Under the pieces are notes generated by a model. The model had not been told where the DNA came from. It made no database searches and saw nothing but the letters and a program-made list of their open reading frames with translations. A program made the translations under genes and the position numbers. Below are positions 7,325 through 16,781 of a DNA stretch of 64,000 nt, one piece after another; positions within the stretch are counted from its first letter, which is position 1, and each line of letters begins with the position of its first letter. The stretch comes from Rhodopseudomonas palustris HaA2 (GTDB lineage: Bacteria; Pseudomonadota; Alphaproteobacteria; Rhizobiales; Xanthobacteraceae), in assembly GCF_000013365.1 (NCBI RefSeq), contig NC_007778.1, forward strand, positions 558,001-622,000. Direction: 5' to 3'.

Positions 7325-9937
7325 TTGCCCTTGCCCCGATCCTTCGACACGCCACTTCCGATCGACGACGCGCTCAGCGATCTCGCCGCCGCGCTCGCTG
7401 CGAACAGCACGGCGGTGCTGGTAGCGCCGCCCGGCGCTGGCAAGACCACGCGGGTGCCGCTGGCGCTGCTCGATGCGCCGTGGCTGAAGGGCCAGAAGAT
7501 CATCGTGCTGGAGCCGCGCCGGATCGCGGCCCGCGCCAGCGCCGAGCGGATGGCCAGGACGCTGGGCGAGCGCGCCGGCGACACCGTCGGCTACCGGGTC
7601 CGGTTCGGCTCCAAAGTGTCGCGCGCGACGCGGATCGAGGTCGTCACCGAGGGCATCTTCACCCGGCAGATCCTGGACGATCCGGAACTGACCGGCATCG
7701 GCGCGGTGCTGTTCGACGAATTTCACGAGCGCTCGCTCGATGCCGATCTCGGTCTGGCGCTGGCGCGCGACGCCCAGCAGGGGCTGCGCGAGGATCTGCG
7801 CATTCTGGTGATGTCGGCGACGATCGACGGCGCCCGGGTGGGCAAGCTGCTCGGCGATGCCCCGGTGGTCGAAAGCCTCGGCCGGGCGTTTCCGGTCGAG
7901 ACCCGCTATCTCGGCCGCCGTTCCGACGCGCCGATGGAGCGGCAGATGGCGGAAGCGATCGCCGCGGCGCTGCGCAGCGATTCAGGCTCGGTGCTGGCGT
8001 TCCTGCCGGGCGCCGCCGAAATCCGCCGCACCGAGACGATGCTGCGCGAGCGCGTCCAAGACGCGTCGATCGAGATCGTGCCGCTGTTCGGCGCGCTCGA
8101 TGCCGCCGTGCAGGACCGCGCCATCCAGCCGGCGCCCAAGGGGAGCCGCAAGGTGGTGCTGGCGACCTCGATCGCCGAGACCTCGCTGACGATCGAGGGC
8201 GTCCGCATCGTGGTCGATTGCGGATTGTCGCGGGTGCCGCGCTACGAGCCGGATATCGGGCTGACGCGGCTCGAGACGGTGCGGGCCTCGCGCGCCGCGG
8301 TCGATCAGCGCCGCGGCCGCGCCGGCCGCATCGAGCCCGGAATCTGCTACCGGCTGTGGGACGAGCCGCAGACCGCCTCATTGCCGGCCTACACCCAGCC
8401 GGAGATTCTCAGCGCCGATCTCACCTCGCTGCTGCTCGATCTGGCGCAATGGGGCGTGAGTGATCCGGCCACGTTGGCGTTTCTCGATCCGCCGCCGGCC
8501 CCGGCGCTGAAGGAAGCGCGCGAGCTGCTGCGCGAACTCGGCGCGCTCGATGCCGATGGCCGCATCACCGACGAGGGCCGGTCGTTGCGTGCAATGGCGC
8601 TGCCGCCGCGGCTGGCGCGGATGATCGTCGATGCGGCGCGGCTCGATCATGGCGAGGAGGCCGCCGAGATCGCCGCGATCCTCACCGAGCGCGGCCTCGG
8701 CGGCGACAGCGTCGATCTCGATCATCGCCGCGACCAGTTCCGCCGCGACCGCTCGCAGCGCGCGACGAGTGCGCGACAGATGGCGGAGAGATGGGCCTCT
8801 TCACCCTCCCCCTCGCGGGGAGGGTGGACGGCCGAAGGCCGGCCGGGTGGGGGGAGCCACGAGCGCGGTGCCCGCGGCACCCCCACCCCCAACCCCTCCC
8901 CGCAAGGGGGAGGGGAGTCGCGCCGCGGGTCGGGGCAGCGGACTGCCCAACAGGCAGATGGCGATCAGTTCTTGTCGACCGGCGTCCTCCTGTCCTTCGC
9001 CTTCCCCGATCGCGTCGCCAAGAACCGCGGCAATGGCTCGTTCGTGCTCGCCAATGGCCGCGGCGCGATGATCGAGCAGACTTCGGCGTTGGCGCGGGCG
9101 CCGTATCTGGCGGTGGCGGAATTGACCGGCACGGCGGCGCAGGGGCGCATCCTGCTGGCGGCGCCGATTTCGCTGGCCGAGATCGAGCAGCATTTCGCCG
9201 AGCAGATCACCGACGCCGACGAGGTCTCGTTCGATCGCGCCGCGATGGCGCTGCGGGCGCGGCGGCGGCGGGTGCTGCATGCGATCACGCTGTCGGAGGC
9301 GCCGCGGGCGCTGACGCCGTCGGCCGAGACCGCGCGGGTGCTGGCCGAGGGGCTGGTCGCGGCCGGGCTGGAGCGGCTGCCCTGGTCGAAATCGCTCGAA
9401 CAATGGCGCGGCCGGGTGATGTTCTTGCGCAAGGCCGAGGGCGAGCCCTGGCCGGACCTCTCGGACGCAGCACTCGCCGAGCAGCGCGAGCAGTGGCTGG
9501 TGCCGGCGCTGTTCGACAAGATCGGGCTGAAGGAGTTCTCCGCCGGCGATCTGTCCGACGCGCTGATGAACCTGCTGCCATGGGATTTGCGGGCGCGGCT
9601 GGAGCGCGAGGCGCCCACCCATTTCGAGGCGCCGACCGGCTCGCGCCTGCCGATCGACTACGCCGCCGAGCAGGGCCCGACCATCGCGGTCAGGCTGCAG
9701 GAATTGTTCGGGTTGACGACACATCCGTCCGTCGCCGGCGGCAAGGTGCCGCTGGTGCTGGAATTGCTGTCGCCGGCGCACCGCCCGGTGCAGGTGACGC
9801 GCGACCTGCCGGGATTTTGGCGCGGCTCCTACGCCGCGGTGCGCGCCGATCTGCGCGGCCGCTATCCGCGCCACCCCTGGCCGGAAGATCCGGCGGGCGC
9901 GCCGCCGACCCGCCGCGCCAAGCCGAAAGGCACATAA
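7325..9937 (+). CDS. hrpB: ATP-dependent helicase HrpB
   Basis: 870 residues, somewhat longer than usual HrpB proteins. It is a DEAH/RHA-type helicase: Walker A VAPPGAGKTTRVPLALL (about 36-52), DEFHERSLDAD (about 137-147) as motif II, MSATIDG as motif III, then TSIAETSLTIEGVR and QRRGRAGR as motifs V and VI. The C-terminal HrpB-specific region runs to the end (LPIDYAAEQGPTIAVRLQEL and following). The start is a TTG at 7325; no better start precedes the conserved LPIDDAL segment. Residues about 493-531 are encoded by a GC-rich palindromic repeat inserted in frame (8802-8917), which explains the extra length. The biological role of HrpB is poorly defined in most bacteria; it is presumed to be an RNA helicase. 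Confidence 0.93.
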   Translation: MPLPRSFDTPLPIDDALSDLAAALAANSTAVLVAPPGAGKTTRVPLALLDAPWLKGQKIIVLEPRRIAARASAERMARTLGERAGDTVGYRVRFGSKVSRATRIEVVTEGIFTRQILDDPELTGIGAVLFDEFHERSLDADLGLALARDAQQGLREDLRILVMSATIDGARVGKLLGDAPVVESLGRAFPVETRYLGRRSDAPMERQMAEAIAAALRSDSGSVLAFLPGAAEIRRTETMLRERVQDASIEIVPLFGALDAAVQDRAIQPAPKGSRKVVLATSIAETSLTIEGVRIVVDCGLSRVPRYEPDIGLTRLETVRASRAAVDQRRGRAGRIEPGICYRLWDEPQTASLPAYTQPEILSADLTSLLLDLAQWGVSDPATLAFLDPPPAPALKEARELLRELGALDADGRITDEGRSLRAMALPPRLARMIVDAARLDHGEEAAEIAAILTERGLGGDSVDLDHRRDQFRRDRSQRATSARQMAERWASSPSPSRGGWTAEGRPGGGSHERGARGTPTPNPSPQGGGESRRGSGQRTAQQADGDQFLSTGVLLSFAFPDRVAKNRGNGSFVLANGRGAMIEQTSALARAPYLAVAELTGTAAQGRILLAAPISLAEIEQHFAEQITDADEVSFDRAAMALRARRRRVLHAITLSEAPRALTPSAETARVLAEGLVAAGLERLPWSKSLEQWRGRVMFLRKAEGEPWPDLSDAALAEQREQWLVPALFDKIGLKEFSAGDLSDALMNLLPWDLRARLEREAPTHFEAPTGSRLPIDYAAEQGPTIAVRLQELFGLTTHPSVAGGKVPLVLELLSPAHRPVQVTRDLPGFWRGSYAAVRADLRGRYPRHPWPEDPAGAPPTRRAKPKGT
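8802..8917. repeat. GC-rich palindromic repeat inserted in frame inside hrpB
   Basis: The left arm CACCCTCCCCCTCGCGGGGA and right arm CCCTCCCCGCAAGGGGGAGG bracket a GGCCGAAGGCCGGCC centre. Read in the hrpB frame it gives a Pro/Gly/Ser-rich stretch including RGGWTAEGRPGGGS and TPTPNPSPQGGGE, unlike any helicase motif. The frame is kept and the helicase resumes at LLSFAFPDRVAKNRG. Related half-copies occur at 51446-51472 and, weaker, at 48875-48897. Confidence 0.85.
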
Positions 9938-10083
9938 GCCGGCGGCGGGCGAAGTTCCGCGCCCGACTTTAAGTCTTCGCTCACCCTTTTCGGCAAAATA
10001 GCCGGGCGCGCGGGCCGCATCGGTCGCAGCAGTCGCGCCCGCGTGATCCAATCGCGCGGCATTCGTCTGTGTGAGTATGCGTC

Positions 10084-10593
10084 ATGCGTAGCATCATGAT
10101 TTTCGCGGCGGCATTGGTGGTTCTCGGCACGGCGATGGCGCAACTCGCCGATCGCATCATGCCGGCGCCGGCGCAGGCCAGCGTCGCCAAAGCGACGGTC
10201 GGCGCCGCGCCCTATGCGGGCAGCCGCAGCGTCGCCATTCCGCGCGACGCCCGCGGCCATTTCCAGACCGACGGCCGGATCGACGGCCAGCGTCTCGCCT
10301 TCATGGTCGACACCGGAGCTTCGGTGGTGGCGCTCAACGAAAGCTCGGCGGCGCGCTTCGGGCTGCGGCCGCGGCCGGCGGAGTACACCGCCCGGGTCAC
10401 GACCGCCAACGGCACCGTGAAGGCGGCGCGGACGCGGATCGCGATGCTCGATATCGGCGGGCTGATCGTGCGCGACGTCGACGCCATGGTGCTGCCGGAC
10501 GAGGCGCTGTCGGAAAATCTGCTCGGCCTGTCGTTCCTGTCGAAGCTGAAGCGTTTCGAATACGCCAACGGCCAGATGGTGCTCGAGCAGTAA
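10084..10593 (+). CDS. Clan AA retropepsin-like aspartic protease (TIGR02281-like)
   Basis: 169 residues. An N-terminal hydrophobic segment (residues 2-20, MIFAAALVVLGTAMAQ region) serves as signal or anchor. A single retropepsin-like domain follows, with the active-site motif FMVDTGASVVALNESSA near residues 75-91 and the paired VLPDEALSENLLGLSFL / KRFEYANGQMVLE ending. With one Asp-Thr-Gly per chain it would have to act as a dimer, like other small bacterial clan AA proteases. It probably faces the periplasm. The substrate is unknown. Its stop abuts the stop of the convergent transporter gene (10593/10594). Confidence 0.88.
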   Translation: MRSIMIFAAALVVLGTAMAQLADRIMPAPAQASVAKATVGAAPYAGSRSVAIPRDARGHFQTDGRIDGQRLAFMVDTGASVVALNESSAARFGLRPRPAEYTARVTTANGTVKAARTRIAMLDIGGLIVRDVDAMVLPDEALSENLLGLSFLSKLKRFEYANGQMVLEQ

Positions 10594-11463
10594 TTACTTG
10601 CGCCCGCGCAGCATGTCCTTCGCCGCCAGCAATCCGCCGCCGGCGATCAGCAGCGCCGCCAGGGCCAGCGTGGCGGTCGGTCGCGCATAGCCGGCGAGGA
10701 TCAGAAAGCCGGTCGACAATAGCGGCGTCGCGTAGGACGCCGCGCCCAGCACGCGGATGTCGCCGCGCTTCATCCCGATGTCCCAGGCGTAGAATGCGGC
10801 CCCGACCGGGCCGATGCCGAGTGCTGCGATCGCCAGCCATTGCGTCGCGCCGTCCGGCCAGACCGTCGATTCCATCAGGCCGTGGACCAGGGCGGCGAGC
10901 AGCGCGGTGACGAAGCAGAAGCCGGCCACCGCATCGGTCGGCACCGCTTTCAGCCGCCGCGACAGCACCGAATAGGTCGCCCAGACGAAAGCGGCGACGA
11001 ACGCCGCCGCCAGCCCGGCCCAATTGGCCGGATCGACCGCCGCGCCATTGCCGGTGAACAACAGCGCCGTGCCGCCAAGGCCGAGCAGCGCGCCGGCGAT
11101 GTGGTGCGGCTTCAGGCCCTCGCCCGGCAGCAGCCCCGAGAACAGCACGATCAGCAGCGGCCACAGATAATTCAAAAGCCCGGCCTCGGCCGGCGGCGCC
11201 AGCCGCAGCGCCAGGAAATACAGCGCGTGATAGCCGAACAGCCCGCCGACGCCGACCGCCCAGACCAGCGGCGGTTGCTTCAAGGCGCGGAACGCGCCGG
11301 GCCGCACGATCCATCCGGCCGCGGCGGCCAGCGCGCCGATCGCGAAGGTCATCGCGGCGAGTTGAAACGGCGGAATCGTCCCGGTCGCCACCGTCAGCAC
11401 CGCGAGCAGCGACCACATCAGGATGGCCGACAGTCCGATCAGCGTGGCGGTGCGCGGCGTCAT
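10594..11463 (-). CDS. DMT-superfamily exporter, YddG-like
   Basis: 289 residues with ten predicted membrane helices in two EamA-type halves. The start MTPRTATLIGLSAILMWS and the segment AEAGLLNYLWPLLIVLFSGL match the layout of the aromatic-amino-acid exporter YddG (compare its VNYLWPSLTILF). The second half has FVAAFVWATYSVLSRR and AFYAWDIGMKRGDI, also as in YddG. The family exports small metabolites at the inner membrane; export of aromatic amino acids or related compounds is inferred by similarity only. It is transcribed in the same direction as the pha genes but separated from phaB by 50 bases. Confidence 0.88.
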   Translation of the reverse strand: MTPRTATLIGLSAILMWSLLAVLTVATGTIPPFQLAAMTFAIGALAAAAGWIVRPGAFRALKQPPLVWAVGVGGLFGYHALYFLALRLAPPAEAGLLNYLWPLLIVLFSGLLPGEGLKPHHIAGALLGLGGTALLFTGNGAAVDPANWAGLAAAFVAAFVWATYSVLSRRLKAVPTDAVAGFCFVTALLAALVHGLMESTVWPDGATQWLAIAALGIGPVGAAFYAWDIGMKRGDIRVLGAASYATPLLSTGFLILAGYARPTATLALAALLIAGGGLLAAKDMLRGRK

Positions 11464-11513
11464 GGTTCGCGCGTCTTATCGCGAACGCGTCGCCGCGCCA
11501 AGCCAGCCCGCCG

Positions 11514-12239
11514 TCACGTCATCAACTGGCCGCCATTGATCGACAGTGTCGAGCCGGTGATGAAGCCGGACTCGTCGCCGGCGAGAAACACCACGGCGCG
11601 CGCGATCTCCTCGGCCTCGCCGAGCCGGTTGCACGGGATCAGCGGCAGGATCGCCTTGTCGAGCACGTCCTTCGGCACCGCCTGCACCATCTCGGTGTTG
11701 ATGTAGCCGGGGCAGATCGCGTTCACGGTGATGCCGCCGCGCGCATTCTCCAGCGCCAGCGCCTTGGTGAAGCCGATGTCGCCGGCCTTCGCCGCGGAGT
11801 AGTTGACCTGGCCGAACTGGCCCTTCTGGCCGTTGATCGACGAGATGTTGACGATGCGGCCGAACTTGCGCGCGCGCATCCCCTCGATCACCTGCCGGGT
11901 CATGTTGAACAGCGAGCCGAGATTGGTGTTGATCACCGCATTCCATTGCTCGAGCGTCATCTTGTGAAACGCGCCGTCGCGGGTGATGCCGGCATTGTTG
12001 ACGAGAACGTCGACCGGCCCGAGATCGGCCTCGACCTGTTTGACGCCTGCCGCACAGGCATCGAACGAACTCACGTCCCACTTATATACCGGGATACCTG
12101 TCTCGCTCTTGAACTTCTCCGCCGCAGAATCATTGCCCGCATAGGACGCCGCGACGGCATAGCCCGCCGCCTTCAACGCCTTGCTGATTGCCGCACCGAT
12201 TCCGCGCGTTCCCCCAGTCACCAACGCCACACGCGCCAT
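11514..12239 (-). CDS. phaB: Acetoacetyl-CoA reductase PhaB/PhbB
   Basis: 241 residues, the usual length. It is a classical short-chain dehydrogenase: cofactor motif TGGTRGIG at residues 8-15, NNAG, catalytic Ser in NISSINGQKGQFGQ, Tyr/Lys in NYSAAK, and the C-terminal ITGSTLSINGGQLM. The Q-K-G-Q-F-G-Q-V-N-Y segment is characteristic of PhaB, which reduces acetoacetyl-CoA to (R)-3-hydroxybutyryl-CoA with NADPH for polyhydroxybutyrate synthesis. A strong GGGAGGAA site precedes the ATG. It follows phaA on the same strand, but a terminator lies between them and a 15-base tandem duplication lies in its leader, which suggests partly separate expression. Confidence 0.95.
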   Translation of the reverse strand: MARVALVTGGTRGIGAAISKALKAAGYAVAASYAGNDSAAEKFKSETGIPVYKWDVSSFDACAAGVKQVEADLGPVDVLVNNAGITRDGAFHKMTLEQWNAVINTNLGSLFNMTRQVIEGMRARKFGRIVNISSINGQKGQFGQVNYSAAKAGDIGFTKALALENARGGITVNAICPGYINTEMVQAVPKDVLDKAILPLIPCNRLGEAEEIARAVVFLAGDESGFITGSTLSINGGQLMT

Positions 12240-12264
12240 TTTTCAAATTCCTCCCGCAGTCATT

Positions 12265-12294
12265 CTTTTCTAGAATTCGCTTTTCTAGAATTCG
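12265..12294 (-). repeat. Tandem 15-base duplication in the phaB leader
   Basis: Two perfect, contiguous copies of CTTTTCTAGAATTCG (12265-12279, 12280-12294) lie 26 bases upstream of the phaB ATG. Each contains the palindrome TTCTAGAA, so the pair gives two small dyads one and a half helical turns apart in an AT-rich pocket between the phaA terminator and the phaB ribosome binding site. Confidence 0.9.
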
Positions 12295-12340
12295 ATTGTG
12301 TCGTCTCGAATAAAATCCGCACGCCGATCGAACATCAAGC

Positions 12341-12369
12341 AAAAACGCCCGGCAATCTGCCGGGCGTTT
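12341..12369 (-). terminator. Terminator downstream of phaA
   Basis: On the minus strand a 12-base stem (AAACGCCCGGCA / TGCCGGGCGTTT) with a 3-base loop is followed by TTTTT at 12345-12341. It lies 65 bases after the phaA stop and 102 bases before phaB, so it would end or attenuate the phaA transcript before phaB. Confidence 0.85.
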
Positions 12370-12433
12370 GAACATTCGGTGGTGCAGCGCAACTCCGCAA
12401 AGATCGTGCCGAGTCGCGTTGCTGATTGTTGCG

Positions 12434-13843
<1,410 letters not shown>

Positions 13844-13910
13844 TTATTGCATTGCGTTCTGCCCCGCTGTCGGGAGCGGCGGGTTCCTTTCCTCCATGCG
13901 TGTGGGTGCC

Positions 13911-14504
13911 ATGGCGAAATCAGACCAACCAACCACAATCAAAAAATATGCGAACCGGCGGCTCTACAACACCGGCACCAGTACTTACGTCACACTCGAA
14001 GACCTCGCCACGATGGTGAAGGACGGCGAGGATTTCCTCGTTTACGATGCCAAGACCGGCGACGACATCACGCGTTCGGTGCTGGCGCAGATCATCTTCG
14101 AACAGGAGAACAAGGCCGGGCAGAACCTGCTGCCGACCACCTTCCTGCGCCAGTTGATCCGCTTCTACGGCGACAGCATGCAGATGGTGGTGCCGAAATA
14201 TCTCGAGCAGTCGATCGATTCGCTCACCCGCGAGCAGGAAAAATTCCGCAAGCAGATGACCTCGACCCTGAGCATGACGCCGTTCGCGCCGCTCGAGGAG
14301 ACCGTCCGCCGCAACATGGAGCTGTTTCAGCAGACCTTCTCGATGTTCGTGCCGCGCAAGCCGAGCCACGAGACGGACGCCGATGCGACCTCGGTCGAGC
14401 CGGTGCGCGAGGCCGACAATATCGACGATCTGCGTCGGCAGATGCGGGACATGCAGGAGCGGCTCGACCGGATGTCGCTCGATCAACCGAAGAAGGAAGA
14501 GTAG
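13911..14504 (+). CDS. phaR: Polyhydroxyalkanoate synthesis repressor PhaR
   Basis: 197 residues from ATG 13911; an ATG 15 bases upstream is possible. The N-terminal PHB/PHA accumulation regulator domain is unmistakable: TTIKKYANRRLYNTGTSTYV and the following LEDLA. The downstream PHB_acc segment contains NLLPTTFLRQLIRFYGDSMQ. The C-terminal third is charged and helical, with a likely coiled coil (DDLRRQMRDMQERLDRMS). PhaR binds polymer granules and DNA and represses phasin and other pha genes until polymer accumulates. It is divergent from phaA and would plausibly act in the 13613-13910 gap. In that gap TTGCATTGCG at 13847 resembles, imperfectly, TGC/GCA-type sites reported for AniA/PhaR in rhizobia. 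Confidence 0.95.
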   Translation: MAKSDQPTTIKKYANRRLYNTGTSTYVTLEDLATMVKDGEDFLVYDAKTGDDITRSVLAQIIFEQENKAGQNLLPTTFLRQLIRFYGDSMQMVVPKYLEQSIDSLTREQEKFRKQMTSTLSMTPFAPLEETVRRNMELFQQTFSMFVPRKPSHETDADATSVEPVREADNIDDLRRQMRDMQERLDRMSLDQPKKEE

Positions 14505-14511
14505 TCGGCGA

Positions 14512-16302
14512 TTAGTTCGCCGCGCGCTCCCGCACCGCGGCGGTCTCCGCCGCGGTCGGCCCGTCCCATGGGCGGTGCTGCGACGCCAGCCCGATCAGCC
14601 GGCCCTGGATGTAATCGCAACCCCAGTCGCGCAGCATCAGCGCCGACTCGTCGTCCTGAACCCATTCCGCCACCGTCTTGATACCGAGCCTGCGCGCCAG
14701 ATCGATCAGGGTCTGGACGAAGGCGCGGTCGTCGGCCGAGCGCGCGATGTTCTGCACGAAGGCGCCGTCGATCTTCACGATATCGACGCCGAGATTGCGC
14801 AGGTTGCGGAACGAGGTGTAGCCGGCGCCGAAATCGTCGATCGCGATTTTCGCGCCGAATTTTTTCAGCCGCGTGACGAAACCGCGCACCTCCTCGATGT
14901 CCTGGATCGCGACCGTCTCGGTGATCTCGACGATCAGCCGTTCGGCGACGCCGGGGTGCGCCAGCATTAGCGATTCGATCCCGGCCCACCAGTCGGCGTC
15001 CATCGTGGTGTCGGGTGAGATGTTGAGGCTGAGCGTCATCTGCGGCGCGGCGGCGAGTTCGGCGACGACGAGTTCGAGCACGCGATGATCGACCAGCCGG
15101 ATCAGGCCGAGCCGCTCCGCGACCGGCACGATGTCGGGCGCCAGCAGCACCTGGCCGTCGTTCTGCCGCATCCGGACCAGGCATTCGTGAAACGCCGGCG
15201 CACGGGTCGCGACGTCGACCACCGGCTCGTAGGCCAGCACGATCCGGCGCTCGTTCAATGCGGTGACGATCTCGTCGGTGACGCGGATATTCACCCGGCG
15301 CTGGGCGTCGCGCTCGACATTCGGCCGCCACATCGAAAACGCGCCGCAGCGCCGATGCTTCGCGGCGGCCAGCGCCTCCTGGGCGCGGTTGATCGCCTCT
15401 TCGGCCGTACGGGCGTGGCGCGGCGAACTGACCGCGCCGATCGACGCCGTGATCGATACCGGGCCCGACCGGGTCGGCACGATCTCGTCGCGGATCGCGG
15501 CGAGGAAACGCTCCGCCGCCACATGGGCGTCGTCGATGGTGCAGGCCTTCAGCACCACGCCGAACTTGTTGCCGGAGAAGCGGCCGAGCTCGTCGCCGGC
15601 GCGCAGCCGTGCGCGGATCCGCTGCGAAAGGGTGTAGATCACTTCGTCGGCGACGTCGAAGCCGAACGAATCGTTGATCCGGGACAGATGGTCGATGCCG
15701 ATCAGCATGAAGCAGAGGCTGTTGCGGAAGCGCGAGGCTTCCTCGATCGCCTCGGCGAGCGCCGCGACCAGGTTGGTGCGGTTGAGTTCGCCGGTCAGCG
15801 GATCGTTCTGCGACAGCTTCAGCAATTGCTGGTCGCGGGCATGACGCTCGTTGTTGACGCGGACGATGCCCTCGACCCGCGCGGGCCGGCCGTCGGGCCC
15901 CGGATGCCAGCGGCCGCTTTCCTCGATCCAGATGATCGGCGCCGAGGTCGCGGCGCGGACGCCGTATTCGATCCGGTACGGCACGCAATGCGCGCCGGCC
16001 GCGGCTGAGGCGTTGAGCAGCGCGTCGGCGCGGATCGCGCGCGACGGCTCGAGCAGCGAGGCGTAGCCGGCGCCGGTCGCCAGCGTTCCGGCGGGAATGT
16101 CCTGAAACAGCCCTGCTGCGGGGCCGGTCCAGACGAGAGCGTCGGTCGCGAGCTCCCAGACGAACGCCGCCTGCCCGAGCGCGGCCAGAATTTCCGCCGG
16201 ATCGGGACCGCGAGACTCGGTCGGCGCGATCGGCTGGGCGGCCGTAGGATCGACTGGCGACACAACTGCCTCGTTTCGGGACGGGATCAGATGATTCTCC
16301 AC
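14512..16302 (-). CDS. PAS-like / GGDEF-degenerate / EAL protein, probable c-di-GMP phosphodiesterase
   Basis: 596 residues from a GTG at 16302. A PAS-like region at about 45-165 (FVWELATDALVWTGPAAGLF) precedes a GGDEF-type domain at about 165-330, whose active loop reads SGNKF instead of GGDEF and so should not make c-di-GMP. The EAL domain (about 350-585) has ECL in place of EAL, keeping the metal-ligand Glu. It also keeps the Asn of LSLNISPDT, the Glu of EITET, the DD of IDDFGAGYTS, the Lys of VKIDGAF and the Gln of CDYIQG. The usual EGVE is altered to EWVQ. Phosphodiesterase activity is therefore likely but not certain. It is convergent with phaR, with only 7 bases between the stops. No membrane segment is seen. 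Confidence 0.9.
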   Translation of the reverse strand: MENHLIPSRNEAVVSPVDPTAAQPIAPTESRGPDPAEILAALGQAAFVWELATDALVWTGPAAGLFQDIPAGTLATGAGYASLLEPSRAIRADALLNASAAAGAHCVPYRIEYGVRAATSAPIIWIEESGRWHPGPDGRPARVEGIVRVNNERHARDQQLLKLSQNDPLTGELNRTNLVAALAEAIEEASRFRNSLCFMLIGIDHLSRINDSFGFDVADEVIYTLSQRIRARLRAGDELGRFSGNKFGVVLKACTIDDAHVAAERFLAAIRDEIVPTRSGPVSITASIGAVSSPRHARTAEEAINRAQEALAAAKHRRCGAFSMWRPNVERDAQRRVNIRVTDEIVTALNERRIVLAYEPVVDVATRAPAFHECLVRMRQNDGQVLLAPDIVPVAERLGLIRLVDHRVLELVVAELAAAPQMTLSLNISPDTTMDADWWAGIESLMLAHPGVAERLIVEITETVAIQDIEEVRGFVTRLKKFGAKIAIDDFGAGYTSFRNLRNLGVDIVKIDGAFVQNIARSADDRAFVQTLIDLARRLGIKTVAEWVQDDESALMLRDWGCDYIQGRLIGLASQHRPWDGPTAAETAAVRERAAN

Positions 16303-16468
16303 CGCAGAATAGAGCGCTGCACCTTGTTCAAGCTAGGGCGAGATCGTTAACAATCTGGAAACCTATTTGAGTCGGTCCCTCGGAACGATACTAGGCGACG
16401 CGGCATAGTCCTTGCGATGCTACCGCTGACACCGGGCGATTGCTCCGAAATGGTGCAGGTTGAGTGCG

Positions 16469-16765
16469 ATGGCCAACATCTGGATCGATCAAAGCGACGA
16501 TGGCATCCGTGATTTCGGGGCGTCCGATGCCGCCGAGCCGGAGCTCATCGAGCTCGTGCCGGCGCCGGTGATGCCGGCGCAGCCGCGCACCCGCTACACC
16601 GACCGAGCGGTCCGGCCGTCCTCCAATTTCGTCGCGCAATTGATGGCGGTCGAGCGGGGCTATCCGCAGACCCGCGACGTGTACCGCGCGGAGCCCGACC
16701 AGGCGACGGCGGCGTACCGTTCCGCCAAGGCCTATCAGGCCGGCCGCACCCGCCGTTTCTCGTGA
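16469..16765 (+). CDS. Small conserved-looking hypothetical protein
   Basis: 98 residues from ATG 16469, with AGGTTGAG about 8 bases upstream; a TTG three codons earlier is the alternative. It has an acidic N-terminal half (WIDQSDDGIRDFG, AAEPELIELVPAPVMP) and a basic C-terminus (SAKAYQAGRTRRFS), with no signal or membrane segment. A central SSNFVAQLMAVERGYPQTRD stretch looks helical, and I believe similar short proteins occur in Bradyrhizobium, but I assign no function. It is divergent from the EAL gene and convergent with the membrane protein gene. Confidence 0.65.
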   Translation: MANIWIDQSDDGIRDFGASDAAEPELIELVPAPVMPAQPRTRYTDRAVRPSSNFVAQLMAVERGYPQTRDVYRAEPDQATAAYRSAKAYQAGRTRRFS

Positions 16766-16781
16766 TCCGACCGGACGTCGT

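Noticed and set aside
8781-8990. Possible frameshift or gene fusion inside hrpB
   Set aside because: The odd segment is a complete palindromic repeat that keeps frame, with normal helicase sequence on both sides, so it is an insertion and not a break.
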